DNA from: Cryptolaemus montrouzieri
Lineage: Eukaryota; Arthropoda; Insecta; Coleoptera; Coccinellidae
NCBI GenBank assembly: GCA_013387265.2
Contig: JABFTP020000181.1
Span: 1-64,000, forward strand
Direction: 5' to 3'
Length of the DNA stretch: 64,000 nucleotides
The translations under genes and the position numbers were made by a program. This document shows, one piece after another, positions 1 through 13,600 of this stretch. Under the pieces are notes generated by a model that worked only from the letters and a program-made list of their open reading frames with translations, did not search any database and was not told the DNA's origin. Within the stretch, counting starts at the first letter, position 1, and each line of letters begins with the position of its first letter.

Positions 1-3000
1 TTTCATTTGGCTTCGTTCTCTCATTTTATTGATTGGGATATTTCTCTGAAACGTTCCTGAGATTTTCCCAAGGCTCTCACCATTCACACTCTCCTCTTGC
101 ACATTTCTTGCACTTATTCTAGCAATGTGCTGTCGCACAGATCTAAACACTTTAATTCTCTACCATACAGCACTTTCTACGCTTGAGCTTTTGTCTCTCG
201 TTTTAATATTTTTGCTATCCTTAGATCTTGCCCACCGTCAATTCATTTCTTGATTTTCATGCTCTCCCTCTTTGTTATTCCTGCTAATAAATTCTTATTG
301 TGCTTCCCATCTTCCTAGATCATTTTCCGCCTTCTCTTCTGTTCCTTCCTCACACTTCTCTGAAGAACTGTTCTTCCCTACTCATTCTCTGTATTTCTTT
401 CCTCTTCAAAGTCTCTCATTAACTGAAATATCTCTTTTACATTCCTCTTGCCTCTACAAACGACTATTTTCACCAAGAATTTGAACCTGCATATTCTTCC
501 GCCCGTCGTTACGCCAAATTCTTCCGCTCTTTCCTGTAGATCTTTATTCCTGTTCAATACTCTCTAGCCTTTTTCTCGCATTTCACCTACTCACTACTTT
601 CATTAGGCCAAGCTCTTAATTTTCCTCGTTTACTTACTTCTGCACTTCTGCCACATTTACCTTTCATATTTTAAGCAGACCACTTCCTCCCAAACTTTCA
701 TTTGGCTTCGTTCTCTCATTTTATTGATTGGGATATTTCTCTGAAACGTTCCTGAGATTTTCCCAAGGCTCTCACCATTCACACTCTCCTCTTGCACATT
801 TCTTGCACTTACTCTAGCAATGTGCTGTCGCACAGATCTAAACACTTTAATTCTCTACCATACAGCACTTTCTACGCTTGAGCTTTTGTCTCTCGTTTTA
901 ATATTTTTGCTATCCTTAGATCTTGCCCACCGTCAATTCATTTCTTGATTCTCATGCTCTCCTCTTTGTTATTCCTGCTAATAAATTCTTATTGTGCTTC
1001 CCATCTTCCTAGATCATTTTCCGCCTTCTCTTCTGTTCCTTCCTCACACTTCTCTGAAGAACTGTTCTTCCCTACTCATTCTCTGTATTTCTTTCCTCTT
1101 CAAAGTCTCTCATTAACTGAAATATCTCTTTTACATTCCTCTTGCCTCTACAAACGACTATTTTCACCAAGAATTTGAACCTGCATATTCTTCCGCCCCG
1201 TCGTTACGCCAAATTCTTCCGCTCTTTCCTGTAGATCTTTATTCCTGTTCAATACTCTCTAGCCTTTTTCTCGCATTTCACCTACTCACTACTTTCATTA
1301 GGCCAAGCTCTTAATTTTCCTCGTTTACTTACTTCTGCACTTCTGCCACATTTACCTTTCATATTTTATGCAGACCACTTCCTCCCAAACTTTCATTTGG
1401 CTTCGTTCTCTCATTTTATTGATTGGGATATTTCTCTGAAACGTTCCTGAGATTTTCCCAAGGCTCTCACCATTCACACTCTCCTCTTGCACATTTCTTG
1501 CACTTATTCTAGCAATGTGCTGTCGCACAGATCTAAACACTTTAATTCTCTACCATACAGCACTTTCTACGCTTGAGCTTTTGTCTCTCGTTTTAATATT
1601 TTTGCTATCCTTAGATCTTGCCCACCGTCAATTCATTTCTTGATTCTCATGCTCTCCCTCTTTGTTATTCCTGCTAATAATTTCTTATTGTGCTTCCCAT
1701 CTTCCTAGATCATTTTCCGCCTTCTCTTCTGTTCCTTCCTCACACTTCTCTGAAGAACTGTTCTTCCCTACTCATTCTCTGTATTTCTTTCCTCTTCAAA
1801 GTCTCTCATTAACTGAAATATCTCTTTTACATTCCTCTTGCCTCTACAAACGACTATTTTCACCAAGAATTTGAACCTGCATATTCTTCCGCCCCGTCGT
1901 TACGCCAAATTCTTCCGCTCTTTCCTGTAGATCTTTATTCCTGTTCAATACTCTCTAGCCTTTTTCTCGCATTTCACCTACTCACTACTTTCATTAGGCC
2001 AAGCTCTTAATTTTCCTCGTTTACTTACTTCTGCACTTCTGCCACATTTACCTTTCATATTTTATGCAGACCACTTCCTCCCAAACTTTCATTTGGCTTC
2101 GTTCTCTCATTTTATTGATTGGGATATTTCTCTGAAACGTTCCTGAGATTTTCCCAAGGCTCTCACCATTCACTCTCCTCTTGCACATTTCTTGCACTTA
2201 CTCTAGCAATGTGCTGTCGCACAGATCTAAACACTTTAATTCTCTACCATACAGCACTTTCTACGCTTGAGCTTTTGTCTCTCGTTTTAATATTTTTGCT
2301 ATCCTTAGATCTTGCCCACCGTCAATTCATTTCTTGATTCTCATGCTCTCCCTCTTTGTTATTCCTGCTAATAATTTCTTATTGTGCTTCCCATCTTCCT
2401 AGATCATTTTCCGCCTTCTCTTCTGTTCCTTCCTCACACTTCTCTGAAGAACTGTTCTTCCCTACTCATTCTCTGTATTTCTTTCCTCTTCAAAGTCTCT
2501 CATTAACTGAAATATCTCTTTTACATTCCTCTTGCCTCTACAAACGACTATTTTCACCAAGAATTTGAACCTGCATATTCTTCCGCCCCGTCGTTACGCC
2601 AAATTCTTCCGCTCTTTCCTGTAGATCTTTATTCCTGTTCAATACTCTCTAGCCTTTTTCTCGCATTTCACCTACTCACTACTTTCATTAGGCCAAGCTC
2701 TTAATTTTCCTCGTTTACTTACTTCTGCACTTCTGCCACATTTACCTTTCATATTTTATGCAGACCACTTCCTCCCAAACTTTCATTTGGCTTCGTTCTC
2801 TCATTTTATTGATTGGGATATTTCTCTGAAACGTTCCTGAGATTTTCCCAAGGCTCTCACCATTCACACTCTCCTCTTGCACATTTCTTGCACTTACTCT
2901 AGCAATGTGCTGTCGCACAGATCTAAACACTTTAATTCTCTACCATACAGCACTTTCTACGCTTGAGCTTTTGTCTCTCGTTTTAATATTTTTGCTATCC

Positions 3001-4654
3001 TTAGATCTTGCCCACCGTCAATTCATTTCTTGATTCTCATGCTCTCCTCTTTGTTATTCCTGCTAATAAATTCTTATTGTGCTTCCCATCTTCCTAGATC
3101 ATTTTCCGCCTTCTCTTCTGTTCCTTCCTCACACTTCTCTGAAGAACTGTTCTTCCCTACTCATTCTCTGTATTTCTTTCCTCTTCAAAGTCTCTCATTA
3201 ACTGAAATATCTCTTTTACATTCCTCTTGCCTCTACAAACGACTATTTTCACCAAGAATTTGAACCTGCATATTCTTCCGCCCCGTCGTTACGCCAAATT
3301 CTTCCGCTCTTTCCTGTAGATCTTTATTCCTGTTCAATACTCTCTAGCCTTTTTCTCGCATTTCACCTACTCACTACTTTCATTAGGCCAAGCTCTTAAT
3401 TTTCCTCGTTTACTTACTTCTGCACTTCTGCCACATTTACCTTTCATATTTTATGCAGACCACTTCCTCCCAAACTTTCATTTGGCTTCGTTCTCTCATT
3501 TTATTGATTGGGATATTTCTCTGAAACGTTCCTGAGATTTTCCCAAGGCTCTCACCATTCACACTCTCCTCTTGCACATTTCTTGCACTTATTCTAGCAA
3601 TGTGCTGTCGCACAGATCTAAACACTTTAATTCTCTACCATACAGCACTTTCTACGCTTGAGCTTTTGTCTCTCGTTTTAATATTTTTGCTATCCTTAGA
3701 TCTTGCCCACCGTCAATTCATTTCTTGATTCTCATGCTCTCCTCTTTGTTATTCCTGCTAATAAATTCTTATTGTGCTTCCCATCTTCCTAGATCATTTT
3801 CCGCCTTCTCTTCTGTTCCTTCCTCACACTTCTCTGAAGAACTGTTCTTCCCTACTCATTCTCTGTATTTCTTTCCTCTTCAAAGTCTCTCATTAACTGA
3901 AATATCTCTTTTACATTCCTCTTGCCTCTACAAACGACTATTTTCACCAAGAATTTGAACCTGCATATTCTTCCGCCCCGTCGTTACGCCAAATTCTTCC
4001 GCTCTTTCCTGTAGATCTTTATTCCTGTTCAATACTCTCTAGCCTTTTTCTCGCATTTCACCTACTCACTACTTTCATTAGGCCAAGCTCTTAATTTTCC
4101 TCGTTTACTTACTTCTGCACTTCTGCCACATTTACCTTTCATATTTTATGCAGACCACTTCCTCCCAAACTTTCATTTGGCTTCGTTCTCTCATTTTATT
4201 GATTGGGATATTTCTCTGAAACGTTCCTGAGATTTTCCCAAGGCTCTCACCATTCACACTCTCCTCTTGCACATTTCTTGCACTTACTCTAGCAATGTGC
4301 TGTCGCACAGATCTAAACACTTTAATTCTCTACCATACAGCACTTTCTACGCTTGAGCTTTTGTCTCTCGTTTTAATATTTTTGCTATCCTTAGATCTTG
4401 CCCACCGTCAATTCATTTCTTGATTCTCATGCTCTCCCTCTTTGTTATTCCTGCTAATAAATTCTTATTGTGCTTCCCATCTTCCTAGATCATTTTCCGC
4501 CTTCTCTTCTGTTCCTTCCTCACACTTCTCTGAAGAACTGTTCTTCCCTACTCATTCTCTGTATTTCTTTCCTCTTCAAAGTCTCTCATTAACTGAAATA
4601 TCTCTTTTACATTCCTCTTGCCTCTACAAACGACTATTTTCACCAAGAATTTGA
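1..4654 (+). repeat. A sub-block marked by CACCAAGAAT
   Basis: The first seven forward monomers read CACCAAGAAT near the end of the 70-77 codon forward frame (about 471, 1167, 1863, 2556, 3251, 3947 and 4651). From about 5337 on, the monomers read CACCGAGAAT in both arrays. Family B also has G here (CACTGAGAAT), so A is probably the derived base. The sharp edge between 4.65 and 5.34 kb looks like the limit of a local amplification or conversion patch. The same A-type base recurs in the reversed fragment at 24441-24917. Confidence 0.8.
696..1390 (+). repeat. Representative family A monomer
   Basis: This 695-bp unit shows the landmarks of all A copies. The first roughly 200 bp and the last roughly 430 bp align to family B. 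A short stretch between them (positions 199-266 in the copy starting at 1) has no counterpart in B. Each monomer has three AGATCT palindromes (139, 223 and 538 in the first copy). A 62-codon reverse frame and a 70-77 codon forward frame recur in nearly every copy. Their conservation follows the DNA copying, they match no family I recognise, and 1-2 bp indels in other copies break or replace them, so I do not call them genes. Confidence 0.95.
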
Positions 4655-7600
4655 ACCTGCATATTCTTCCGCCCCGTCGTTACGCCAAATTCTTCCGCTC
4701 TTTCCTGTAGATCTTTATTCCTGTTCAATACTCTCTAGCCTTTTTCTCGCATTTCACCTACTCACTACTTTCATTAGGCCAAGCTCTTAATTTTCCTCGT
4801 TTACTTACTTCTGCACTTCTGCCACATTTACCTTTCATATTTTATGCAGACCACTTCCTCCCAAACTTTCATTTGGCTTCGTTCTCTCATTTTATTGATT
4901 GGGATATTTCTCTGAAACGTTCCTGAGATTTTCCCAAGGCTCTCACCATTCACACTCTCCTCTTGCACATTTCTTGCACTTACTCTAGCAATGTGCTGTC
5001 GCACAGATCTAAACACTTTAATTCTCTACCATACAGCACTTTCTACGCTTGAGCTTTTGTCTCTCGTTTTAATATTTTTGCTATCCTTAGATCTTGCCCA
5101 CCGTCAATTCATTTCTTGATTCTCATGCTCTCCTCTTTGTTATTCCTGCTAATAAATTCTTATTGTGCTTCCCATCTTCCTAGATCATTTTCCGCCTTCT
5201 CTTCTGTTCCTTCCTCACACTTCTCTGAAGAACTGTTCTTCCCTACTCATTCTCTGTATTTCTTTCCTCTTCAAAGTCTCTCATTAACTGAAATATCTCT
5301 TTTACATTCCTCTTGCCTCTACAAACGACTATTTTCACCGAGAATTTGAACCTGCATATTCTTCCGCCCCGTCGTTACGCCAAATTCTTCCGCTCTTTCC
5401 TGTAGATCTTTATTCCTGTTCAATACTCTCTAGCCTTTTTCTCGCATTTCACCTACTCACTACTTTCATTAGGCCAAGCTCTTAATTTTCCTCGTTTACT
5501 TACTTCTGCACTTCTGCCACATTTACCTTTCATATTTTATGCAGACCACTTCCTCCCAAACTTTCATTTGGCTTCGTTCTCTCATTTTATTGATTGGGAT
5601 ATTTCTCTGAAACGTTCCTGAGATTTTCCCAAGGCTCTCACCATTCACACTCTCCTCTTGCACATTTCTTGCACTTACTCTAGCAATGTGCTGTCGCACA
5701 GATCTAAACACTTTAATTCTCTACCATACAGCACTTTCTACGCTTGAGCTTTTGTCTCTCGTTTTAATATTTTTGCTATCCTTAGATCTTGCCCACCGTC
5801 AATTCATTTCTTGATTCTCATGCTCTCCTCTTTGTTATTCCTGCTAATAAATTCTTATTGTGCTTCCCATCTTCCTAGATCATTTTCCGCCTTCTCTTCT
5901 GTTCCTTCCTCACACTTCTCTGAAGAACTGTTCTTCCCTACTCATTCTCTGTATTTCTTTCCTCTTCAAAGTCTCTCATTAACTGAAATATCTCTTTTAC
6001 ATTCCTCTTGCCTCTACAAACGACTATTTTCACCGAGAATTTGAACCTGCATATTCTTCCGCCCCGTCGTTACGCCAAATTCTTCCGCTCTTTCCTGTAG
6101 ATCTTTATTCCTGTTCAATACTCTCTAGCCTTTTTCTCGCATTTCACCTACTCACTACTTTCATTAGGCCAAGCTCTTAATTTTCCTCGTTTACTTACTT
6201 CTGCACTTCTGCCACATTTACCTTTCATATTTTATGCAGACCACTTCCTCCCAAACTTTCATTTGGCTTCGTTCTCTCATTTTATTGATTGGGATATTTC
6301 TCTGAAACGTTCCTGAGATTTTCCCAAGGCTCTCACCATTCACACTCTCCTCTTGCACATTTCTTGCACTTACTCTAGCAATGTGCTGTCGCACAGATCT
6401 AAACACTTTAATTCTCTACCATACAGCACTTTCTACGCTTGAGCTTTTGTCTCTCGTTTTAATATTTTTGCTATCCTTAGATCTTGCCCACCGTCAATTC
6501 ATTTCTTGATTCTCATGCTCTCCTCTTTGTTATTCCTGCTAATAAATTCTTATTGTGCTTCCCATCTTCCTAGATCATTTTCCGCCTTCTCTTCTGTTCC
6601 TTCCTCACACTTCTCTGAAGAACTGTTCTTCCCTACTCATTCTCTGTATTTCTTTCCTCTTCAAAGTCTCTCATTAACTGAAATATCTCTTTTACATTCC
6701 TCTTGCCTCTACAAACGACTATTTTCACCGAGAATTTGAACCTGCATATTCTTCCGCCCCGTCGTTACGCCAAATTCTTCCGCTCTTTCCTGTAGATCTT
6801 TATTCCTGTTCAATACTCTCTAGCCTTTTTCTCGCATTTCACCTACTCACTACTTTCATTAGGCCAAGCTCTTAATTTTCCTCGTTTACTTACTTCTGCA
6901 CTTCTGCCACATTTACCTTTCATATTTTATGCAGACCACTTCCTCCCAAACTTTCATTTGGCTTCGTTCTCTCATTTTATTGATTGGGATATTTCTCTGA
7001 AACGTTCCTGAGATTTTCCCAAGGCTCTCACCATTCACACTCTCCTCTTGCACATTTCTTGCACTTACTCTAGCAATGTGCTGTCGCACAGATCTAAACA
7101 CTTTAATTCTCTACCATACAGCACTTTCTACGCTTGAGCTTTTGTCTCTCGTTTTAATATTTTTGCTATCCTTAGATCTTGCCCACCGTCAATTCATTTC
7201 TTGATTCTCATGCTCTCCCTCTTTGTTATTCCTGCTAATAATTTCTTATTGTGCTTCCCATCTTCCTAGATCATTTTCCGCCTTCTCTTCTGTTCCTTCC
7301 TCACACTTCTCTGAAGAACTGTTCTTCCCTACTCATTCTCTGTATTTCTTTCCTCTTCAAAGTCTCTCATTAACTGAAATATCTCTTTTACATTCCTCTT
7401 GCCTCTACAAACGACTATTTTCACCGAGAATTTGAACCTGCATATTCTTCCGCCCCGTCGTTACGCCAAATTCTTCCGCTCTTTCCTGTAGATCTTTATT
7501 CCTGTTCAATACTCTCTAGCCTTTTTCTCGCATTTCACCTACTCACTACTTTCATTAGGCCAAGCTCTTAATTTTCCTCGTTTACTTACTTCTGCACTTC

Positions 7601-10600
7601 TGCCACATTTACCTTTCATATTTTATGCAGACCACTTCCTCCCAAACTTTCATTTGGCTTCGTTCTCTCATTTTATTGATTGGGATATTTCTCTGAAACG
7701 TTCCTGAGATTTTCCCAAGGCTCTCACCATTCACACTCTCCTCTTGCACATTTCTTGCACTTACTCTAGCAATGTGCTGTCGCACAGATCTAAACACTTT
7801 AATTCTCTACCATACAGCACTTTCTACGCTTGAGCTTTTGTCTCTCGTTTTAATATTTTTGCTATCCTTAGATCTTGCCCACCGTCAATTCATTTCTTGA
7901 TTCTCATGCTCTCCTCTTTGTTATTCCTGCTAATAAATTCTTATTGTGCTTCTCATCTTCCTAGATCATTTTCCGCCTTCTCTTCTGTTCCTTCCTCACA
8001 CTTCTCTGAAGAACTGTTCTTCCCTACTCATTCTCTGTATTTCTTTCCTCTTCAAAGTCTCTCATTAACTGAAATATCTCTTTTACATTCCTCTTGCCTC
8101 TACAAACGACTATTTTCACCGAGAATTTGAACCTGCATATTCTTCCGCCCCGTCGTTACGCCAAATTCTTCCGCTCTTTCCTGTAGATCTTTATTCCTGT
8201 TCAATACTCTCTAGCCTTTTTCTCGCATTTCACCTACTCACTACTTTCATTAGGCCAAGCTCTTAATTTTCCTCGTTTACTTACTTCTGCACTTCTGCCA
8301 CATTTACCTTTCATATTTTATGCAGACCACTTCCTCCCAAACTTTCATTTGGCTTCGTTCTCTCATTTTATTGATTGGGATATTTCTCTGAAACGTTCCT
8401 GAGATTTTCCCAAGGCTCTCACCATTCACACTCTCCTCTTGCACATTTCTTGCACTTACTCTAGCAATGTGCTGTCGCACAGATCTAAACACTTTAATTC
8501 TCTACCATACAGCACTTTCTACGCTTGAGCTTTTGTCTCTCGTTTTAATATTTTTGCTATCCTTAGATCTTGCCCACCGTCAATTCATTTCTTGATTTTC
8601 ATGCTCTCCCTCTTTGTTATTCCTGCTAATAAATTCTTATTGTGCTTCTCATCTTCCTAGATCATTTTCCGCCTTCTCTTCTGTTCCTTCCTCACACTTC
8701 TCTGAAGAACTGTTCTTCCCCACTCATTCTCTGTATTTCTTTCCTCTTCAAAGTCTCTCATTAACTGAAATATCTCTTTTACATTCCTCTTGCCTCTACA
8801 AACGACTATTTTCACCGAGAATTTGAACCTGCATATTCTTCCGCCCCGTCGTTACGCCAAATTCTTCCGCTCTTTCCTGTAGATCTTTATTCCTGTTCAA
8901 TACTCTCTAGCCTTTTTCTCGCATTTCACCTACTCACTACTTTCATTAGGCCAAGCTCTTAATTTTCCTCGTTTACTTACTTCTGCACTTCTGCCACATT
9001 TACCTTTCATATTTTATGCAGACCACTTCCTCCCAAACTTTCATTTGGCTTCGTTCTCTCATTTTATTGATTGGGATATTTCTCTGAAACGTTCCTGAGA
9101 TTTTCCCAAGGCTCTCACCATTCACACTCTCCTCTTGCACATTTCTTGCACTTACTCTAGCAATGTGCTGTCGCACAGATCTAAACACTTTAATTCTCTA
9201 CCATACAGCACTTTCTACGCTTGAGCTTTTGTCTCTCGTTTTAATATTTTTGCTATCCTTAGATCTTGCCCACCGTCAATTCATTTCTTGATTCTCATGC
9301 TCTCCCTCTTTGTTATTCCTGCTAATAATTTCTTATTGTGCTTCCCATCTTCCTAGATCATTTTCCGCCTTCTCTTCTGTTCCTTCCTCACACTTCTCTG
9401 AAGAACTGTTCTTCCCTACTCATTCTCTGTATTTCTTTCCTCTTCAAAGTCTCTCATTAACTGAAATATCTCTTTTACATTCCTCTTGCCTCTACAAACG
9501 ACTATTTTCACCGAGAATTTGAACCTGCATATTCTTCCGCCCCGTCGTTACGCCAAATTCTTCCGCTCTTTCCTGTAGATCTTTATTCCTGTTCAATACT
9601 CTCTAGCCTTTTTCTCGCATTTCACCTACTCACTACTTTCATTAGGCCAAGCTCTTAATTTTCCTCGTTTACTTACTTCTGCACTTCTGCCACATTTACC
9701 TTTCATATTTTATGCAGACCACTTCCTCCCAAACTTTCATTTGGCTTCGTTCTCTCATTTTATTGATTGGGATATTTCTCTGAAACGTTCCTGAGATTTT
9801 CCCAAGGCTCTCACCATTCACACTCTCCTCTTGCACATTTCTTGCACTTACTCTAGCAATGTGCTGTCGCACAGATCTAAACACTTTAATTCTCTACCAT
9901 ACAGCACTTTCTACGCTTGAGCTTTTGTCTCTCGTTTTAATATTTTTGCTATCCTTAGATCTTGCCCACCGTCAATTCATTTCTTGATTCTCATGCTCTC
10001 TCCTCTTTGTTATTCCTGCTAATAAATTCTTATTGTGCTTCCCATCTTCCTAGATCATTTTCCGCCTTCTCTTCTGTTCCTTCCTCACACTTCTCTGAAG
10101 AACTGTTCTTCCCTACTCATTCTCTGTATTTCTTTCCTCTTCAAAGTCTCTCATTAACTGAAATATCTCTTTTACATTCCTCTTGCCTCTACAAACGACT
10201 ATTTTCACCGAGAATTTGAACCTGCATATTCTTCCGCCCCGTCGTTACGCCAAATTCTTCCGCTCTTTCCTGTAGATCTTTATTCCTGTTCAATACTCTC
10301 TAGCCTTTTTCTCGCATTTCACCTACTCACTACTTTCATTAGGCCAAGCTCTTAATTTTCCTCGTTTACTTACTTCTGCACTTCTGCCACATTTACCTTT
10401 CATATTTTATGCAGACCACTTCCTCCCAAACTTTCATTTGGCTTCGTTCTCTCATTTTATTGATTGGGATATTTCTCTGAAACGTTCCTGAGATTTTCCC
10501 AAGGCTCTCACCATTCACACTCTCCTCTTGCACATTTCTTGCACTTACTCTAGCAATGTGCTGTCGCACAGATCTAAACACTTTAATTCTCTACCATACA

Positions 10601-13600
10601 GCACTTTCTACGCTTGAGCTTTTGTCTCTCGTTTTAATATTTTTGCTATCCTTAGATCTTGCCCACCGTCAATTCATTTCTTGATTTTCATGCTCTCCCT
10701 CTTTGTTATTCCTGCTAATAAATTCTTATTGTGCTTCTCATCTTCCTAGATCATTTTCCGCCTTCTCTTCTGTTCCTTCCTCACACTTCTCTGAAGAACT
10801 GTTCTTCCCTACTCATTCTCTGTATTTCTTTCCTCTTCAAAGTCTCTCATTAACTGAAATATCTCTTTTACATTCCTCTTGCCTCTACAAACGACTATTT
10901 TCACCGAGAATTTGAACCTGCATATTCTTCCGCCCCGTCGTTACGCCAAATTCTTCCGCTCTTTCCTGTAGATCTTTATTCCTGTTCAATACTCTCTAGC
11001 CTTTTTCTCGCATTTCACCTACTCACTACTTTCATTAGGCCAAGCTCTTAATTTTCCTCGTTTACTTACTTCTGCACTTCTGCCACATTTACCTTTCATA
11101 TTTTATGCAGACCACTTCCTCCCAAACTTTCATTTGGCTTCGTTCTCTCATTTTATTGATTGGGATATTTCTCTGAAACGTTCCTGAGATTTTCCCAAGG
11201 CTCTCACCATTCACACTCTCCTCTTGCACATTTCTTGCACTTACTCTAGCAATGTGCTGTCGCACAGATCTAAACACTTTAATTCTCTACCATACAGCAC
11301 TTTCTACGCTTGAGCTTTTGTCTCTCGTTTTAATATTTTTGCTATCCTTAGATCTTGCCCACCGTCAATTCATTTCTTGATTTTCACGCTCTCCCTCTTT
11401 GTTATTCCTGCTAATAAATTCTTATTGTGCTTCTCATCTTCCTAGATCATTTTCCGCCTTCTCTTCTGTTCCTTCCTCACACTTCTCTGAAGAACTGTTC
11501 TTCCCTACTCATTCTCTGTATTTCTTTCCTCTTCAAAGTCTCTCATTAACTGAAATATCTCTTTTACATTCCTCTTGCCTCTACAAACGACTATTTTCAC
11601 CGAGAATTTGAACCTGCATATTCTTCCGCCCCGTCGTTACGCCAAATTCTTCCGCTCTTTCCTGTAGATCTTTATTCCTGTTCAATACTCTCTAGCCTTT
11701 TTCTCGCATTTCACCTACTCACTACTTTCATTAGGCCAAGCTCTTAATTTTCCTCGTTTACTTACTTCTGCACTTCTGCCACATTTACCTTTCATATTTT
11801 ATGCAGACCACTTCCTCCCAAACTTTCATTTGGCTTCGTTCTCTCATTTTATTGATTGGGATATTTCTCTGAAACGTTCCTGAGATTTTCCCAAGGCTCT
11901 CACCATTCACTCTCCTCTTGCACATTTCTTGCACTTACTCTAGCAATGTGCTGTCGCACAGATCTAAACACTTTAATTCTCTACCATACAGCACTTTCTA
12001 CGCTTGAGCTTTTGTCTCTCGTTTTAATATTTTTGCTATCCTTAGATCTTGCCCACCGTCAATTCATTTCTTGATTTTCACGCTCTCCCTCTTTGTTATT
12101 CCTGCTAATAAATTCTTATTGTGCTTCTCATCTTCCTAGATCATTTTCCGCCTTCTCTTCTGTTCCTTCCTCACACTTCTCTGAAGAACTGTTCTTCCCT
12201 ACTCATTCTCTGTATTTCTTTCCTCTTCAAAGTCTCTCATTAACTGAAATATCTCTTTTACATTCCTCTTGCCTCTACAAACGACTATTTTCACCGAGAA
12301 TTTGAACCTGCATATTCTTCCGCCCCGTCGTTACGCCAAATTCTTCCGCTCTTTCCTGTAGATCTTTATTCCTGTTCAATACTCTCTAGCCTTTTTCTCG
12401 CATTTCACCTACTCACTACTTTCATTAGGCCAAGCTCTTAATTTTCCTCGTTTACTTACTTCTGCACTTCTGCCACATTTACCTTTCATATTTTATGCAG
12501 ACCACTTCCTCCCAAACTTTCATTTGGCTTCGTTCTCTCATTTTATTGATTGGGATATTTCTCTGAAACGTTCCTGAGATTTTCCCAAGGCTCTCACCAT
12601 TCACACTCTCCTCTTGCACATTTCTTGCACTTACTCTAGCAATGTGCTGTCGCACAGATCTAAACACTTTAATTCTCTACCATACAGCACTTTCTACGCT
12701 TGAGCTTTTGTCTCTCGTTTTAATATTTTTGCTATCCTTAGATCTTGCCTACCGTCAATTCATTTCTTGATTTTCACGCTCTCCCTCTTTGTTATTCCTG
12801 CTAATAAATTCTTATTGTGCTTCTCATCTTCCTAGATCATTTTCCGCCTTCTCTTCTGTTCCTTCCTCACACTTCTCTGAAGAACTGTTCTTCCCTACTC
12901 ATTCTCTGTATTTCTTTCCTCTTCAAAGTCTCTCATTAACTGAAATATCTCTTTTACATTCCTCTTGCCTCTACAAACGACTATTTTCACCGAGAATTTG
13001 AACCTGCATATTCTTCCGCCCCGTCGTTACGCCAAATTCTTCCGCTCTTTCCTGTAGATCTTTATTCCTGTTCAATACTCTCTAGCCTTTTTCTCGCATT
13101 TCACCTACTCACTACTTTCATTAGGCCAAGCTCTTAATTTTCCTCGTTTACTTACTTCTGCACTTCTGCCACATTTACCTTTCATATTTTATGCAGACCA
13201 CTTCCTCCCAAACTTTCATTTGGCTTCGTTCTCTCATTTTATTGATTGGGATATTTCTCTGAAACGTTCCTGAGATTTTCCCAAGGCTCTCACCATTCAC
13301 ACTCTCCTCTTGCACATTTCTTGCACTTACTCTAGCAATGTGCTGTCGCACAGATCTAAACACTTTAATTCTCTACCATACAGCACTTTCTACGCTTGAG
13401 CTTTTGTCTCTCGTTTTAATATTTTTGCTATCCTTAGATCTTGCCTACCGTCAATTCATTTCTTGATTTTCATGCTCTCCTCTTTGTTATTCCTGCTAAT
13501 AAATTCTTATTGTGCTTCCCATCTTCCTAGATCATTTTCCGCCTTCTCTTCTGTTCCTTCCTCACACTTCTCTGAAGAACTGTTCTTCCCCACTCATTCT

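Noticed and set aside
1..695. Internal sub-repeats within the A monomer (similar CTCTCATT and CTCTTGC stretches)
   Set aside because: Similarities are short and explained by the biased C/T composition.
657..845. 62-codon reverse frame in nearly every A monomer as a conserved small gene
   Set aside because: It is conserved only as far as the DNA repeat is. Small indels in some copies break it, and there is no recognisable domain.
945..1178. 70-77 codon Ser/Leu/Phe-rich forward frame in every A monomer, signal-peptide-like
   Set aside because: The composition follows from the pyrimidine-rich strand. Start codons vary with monomer type, and no codon-level constraint is visible.
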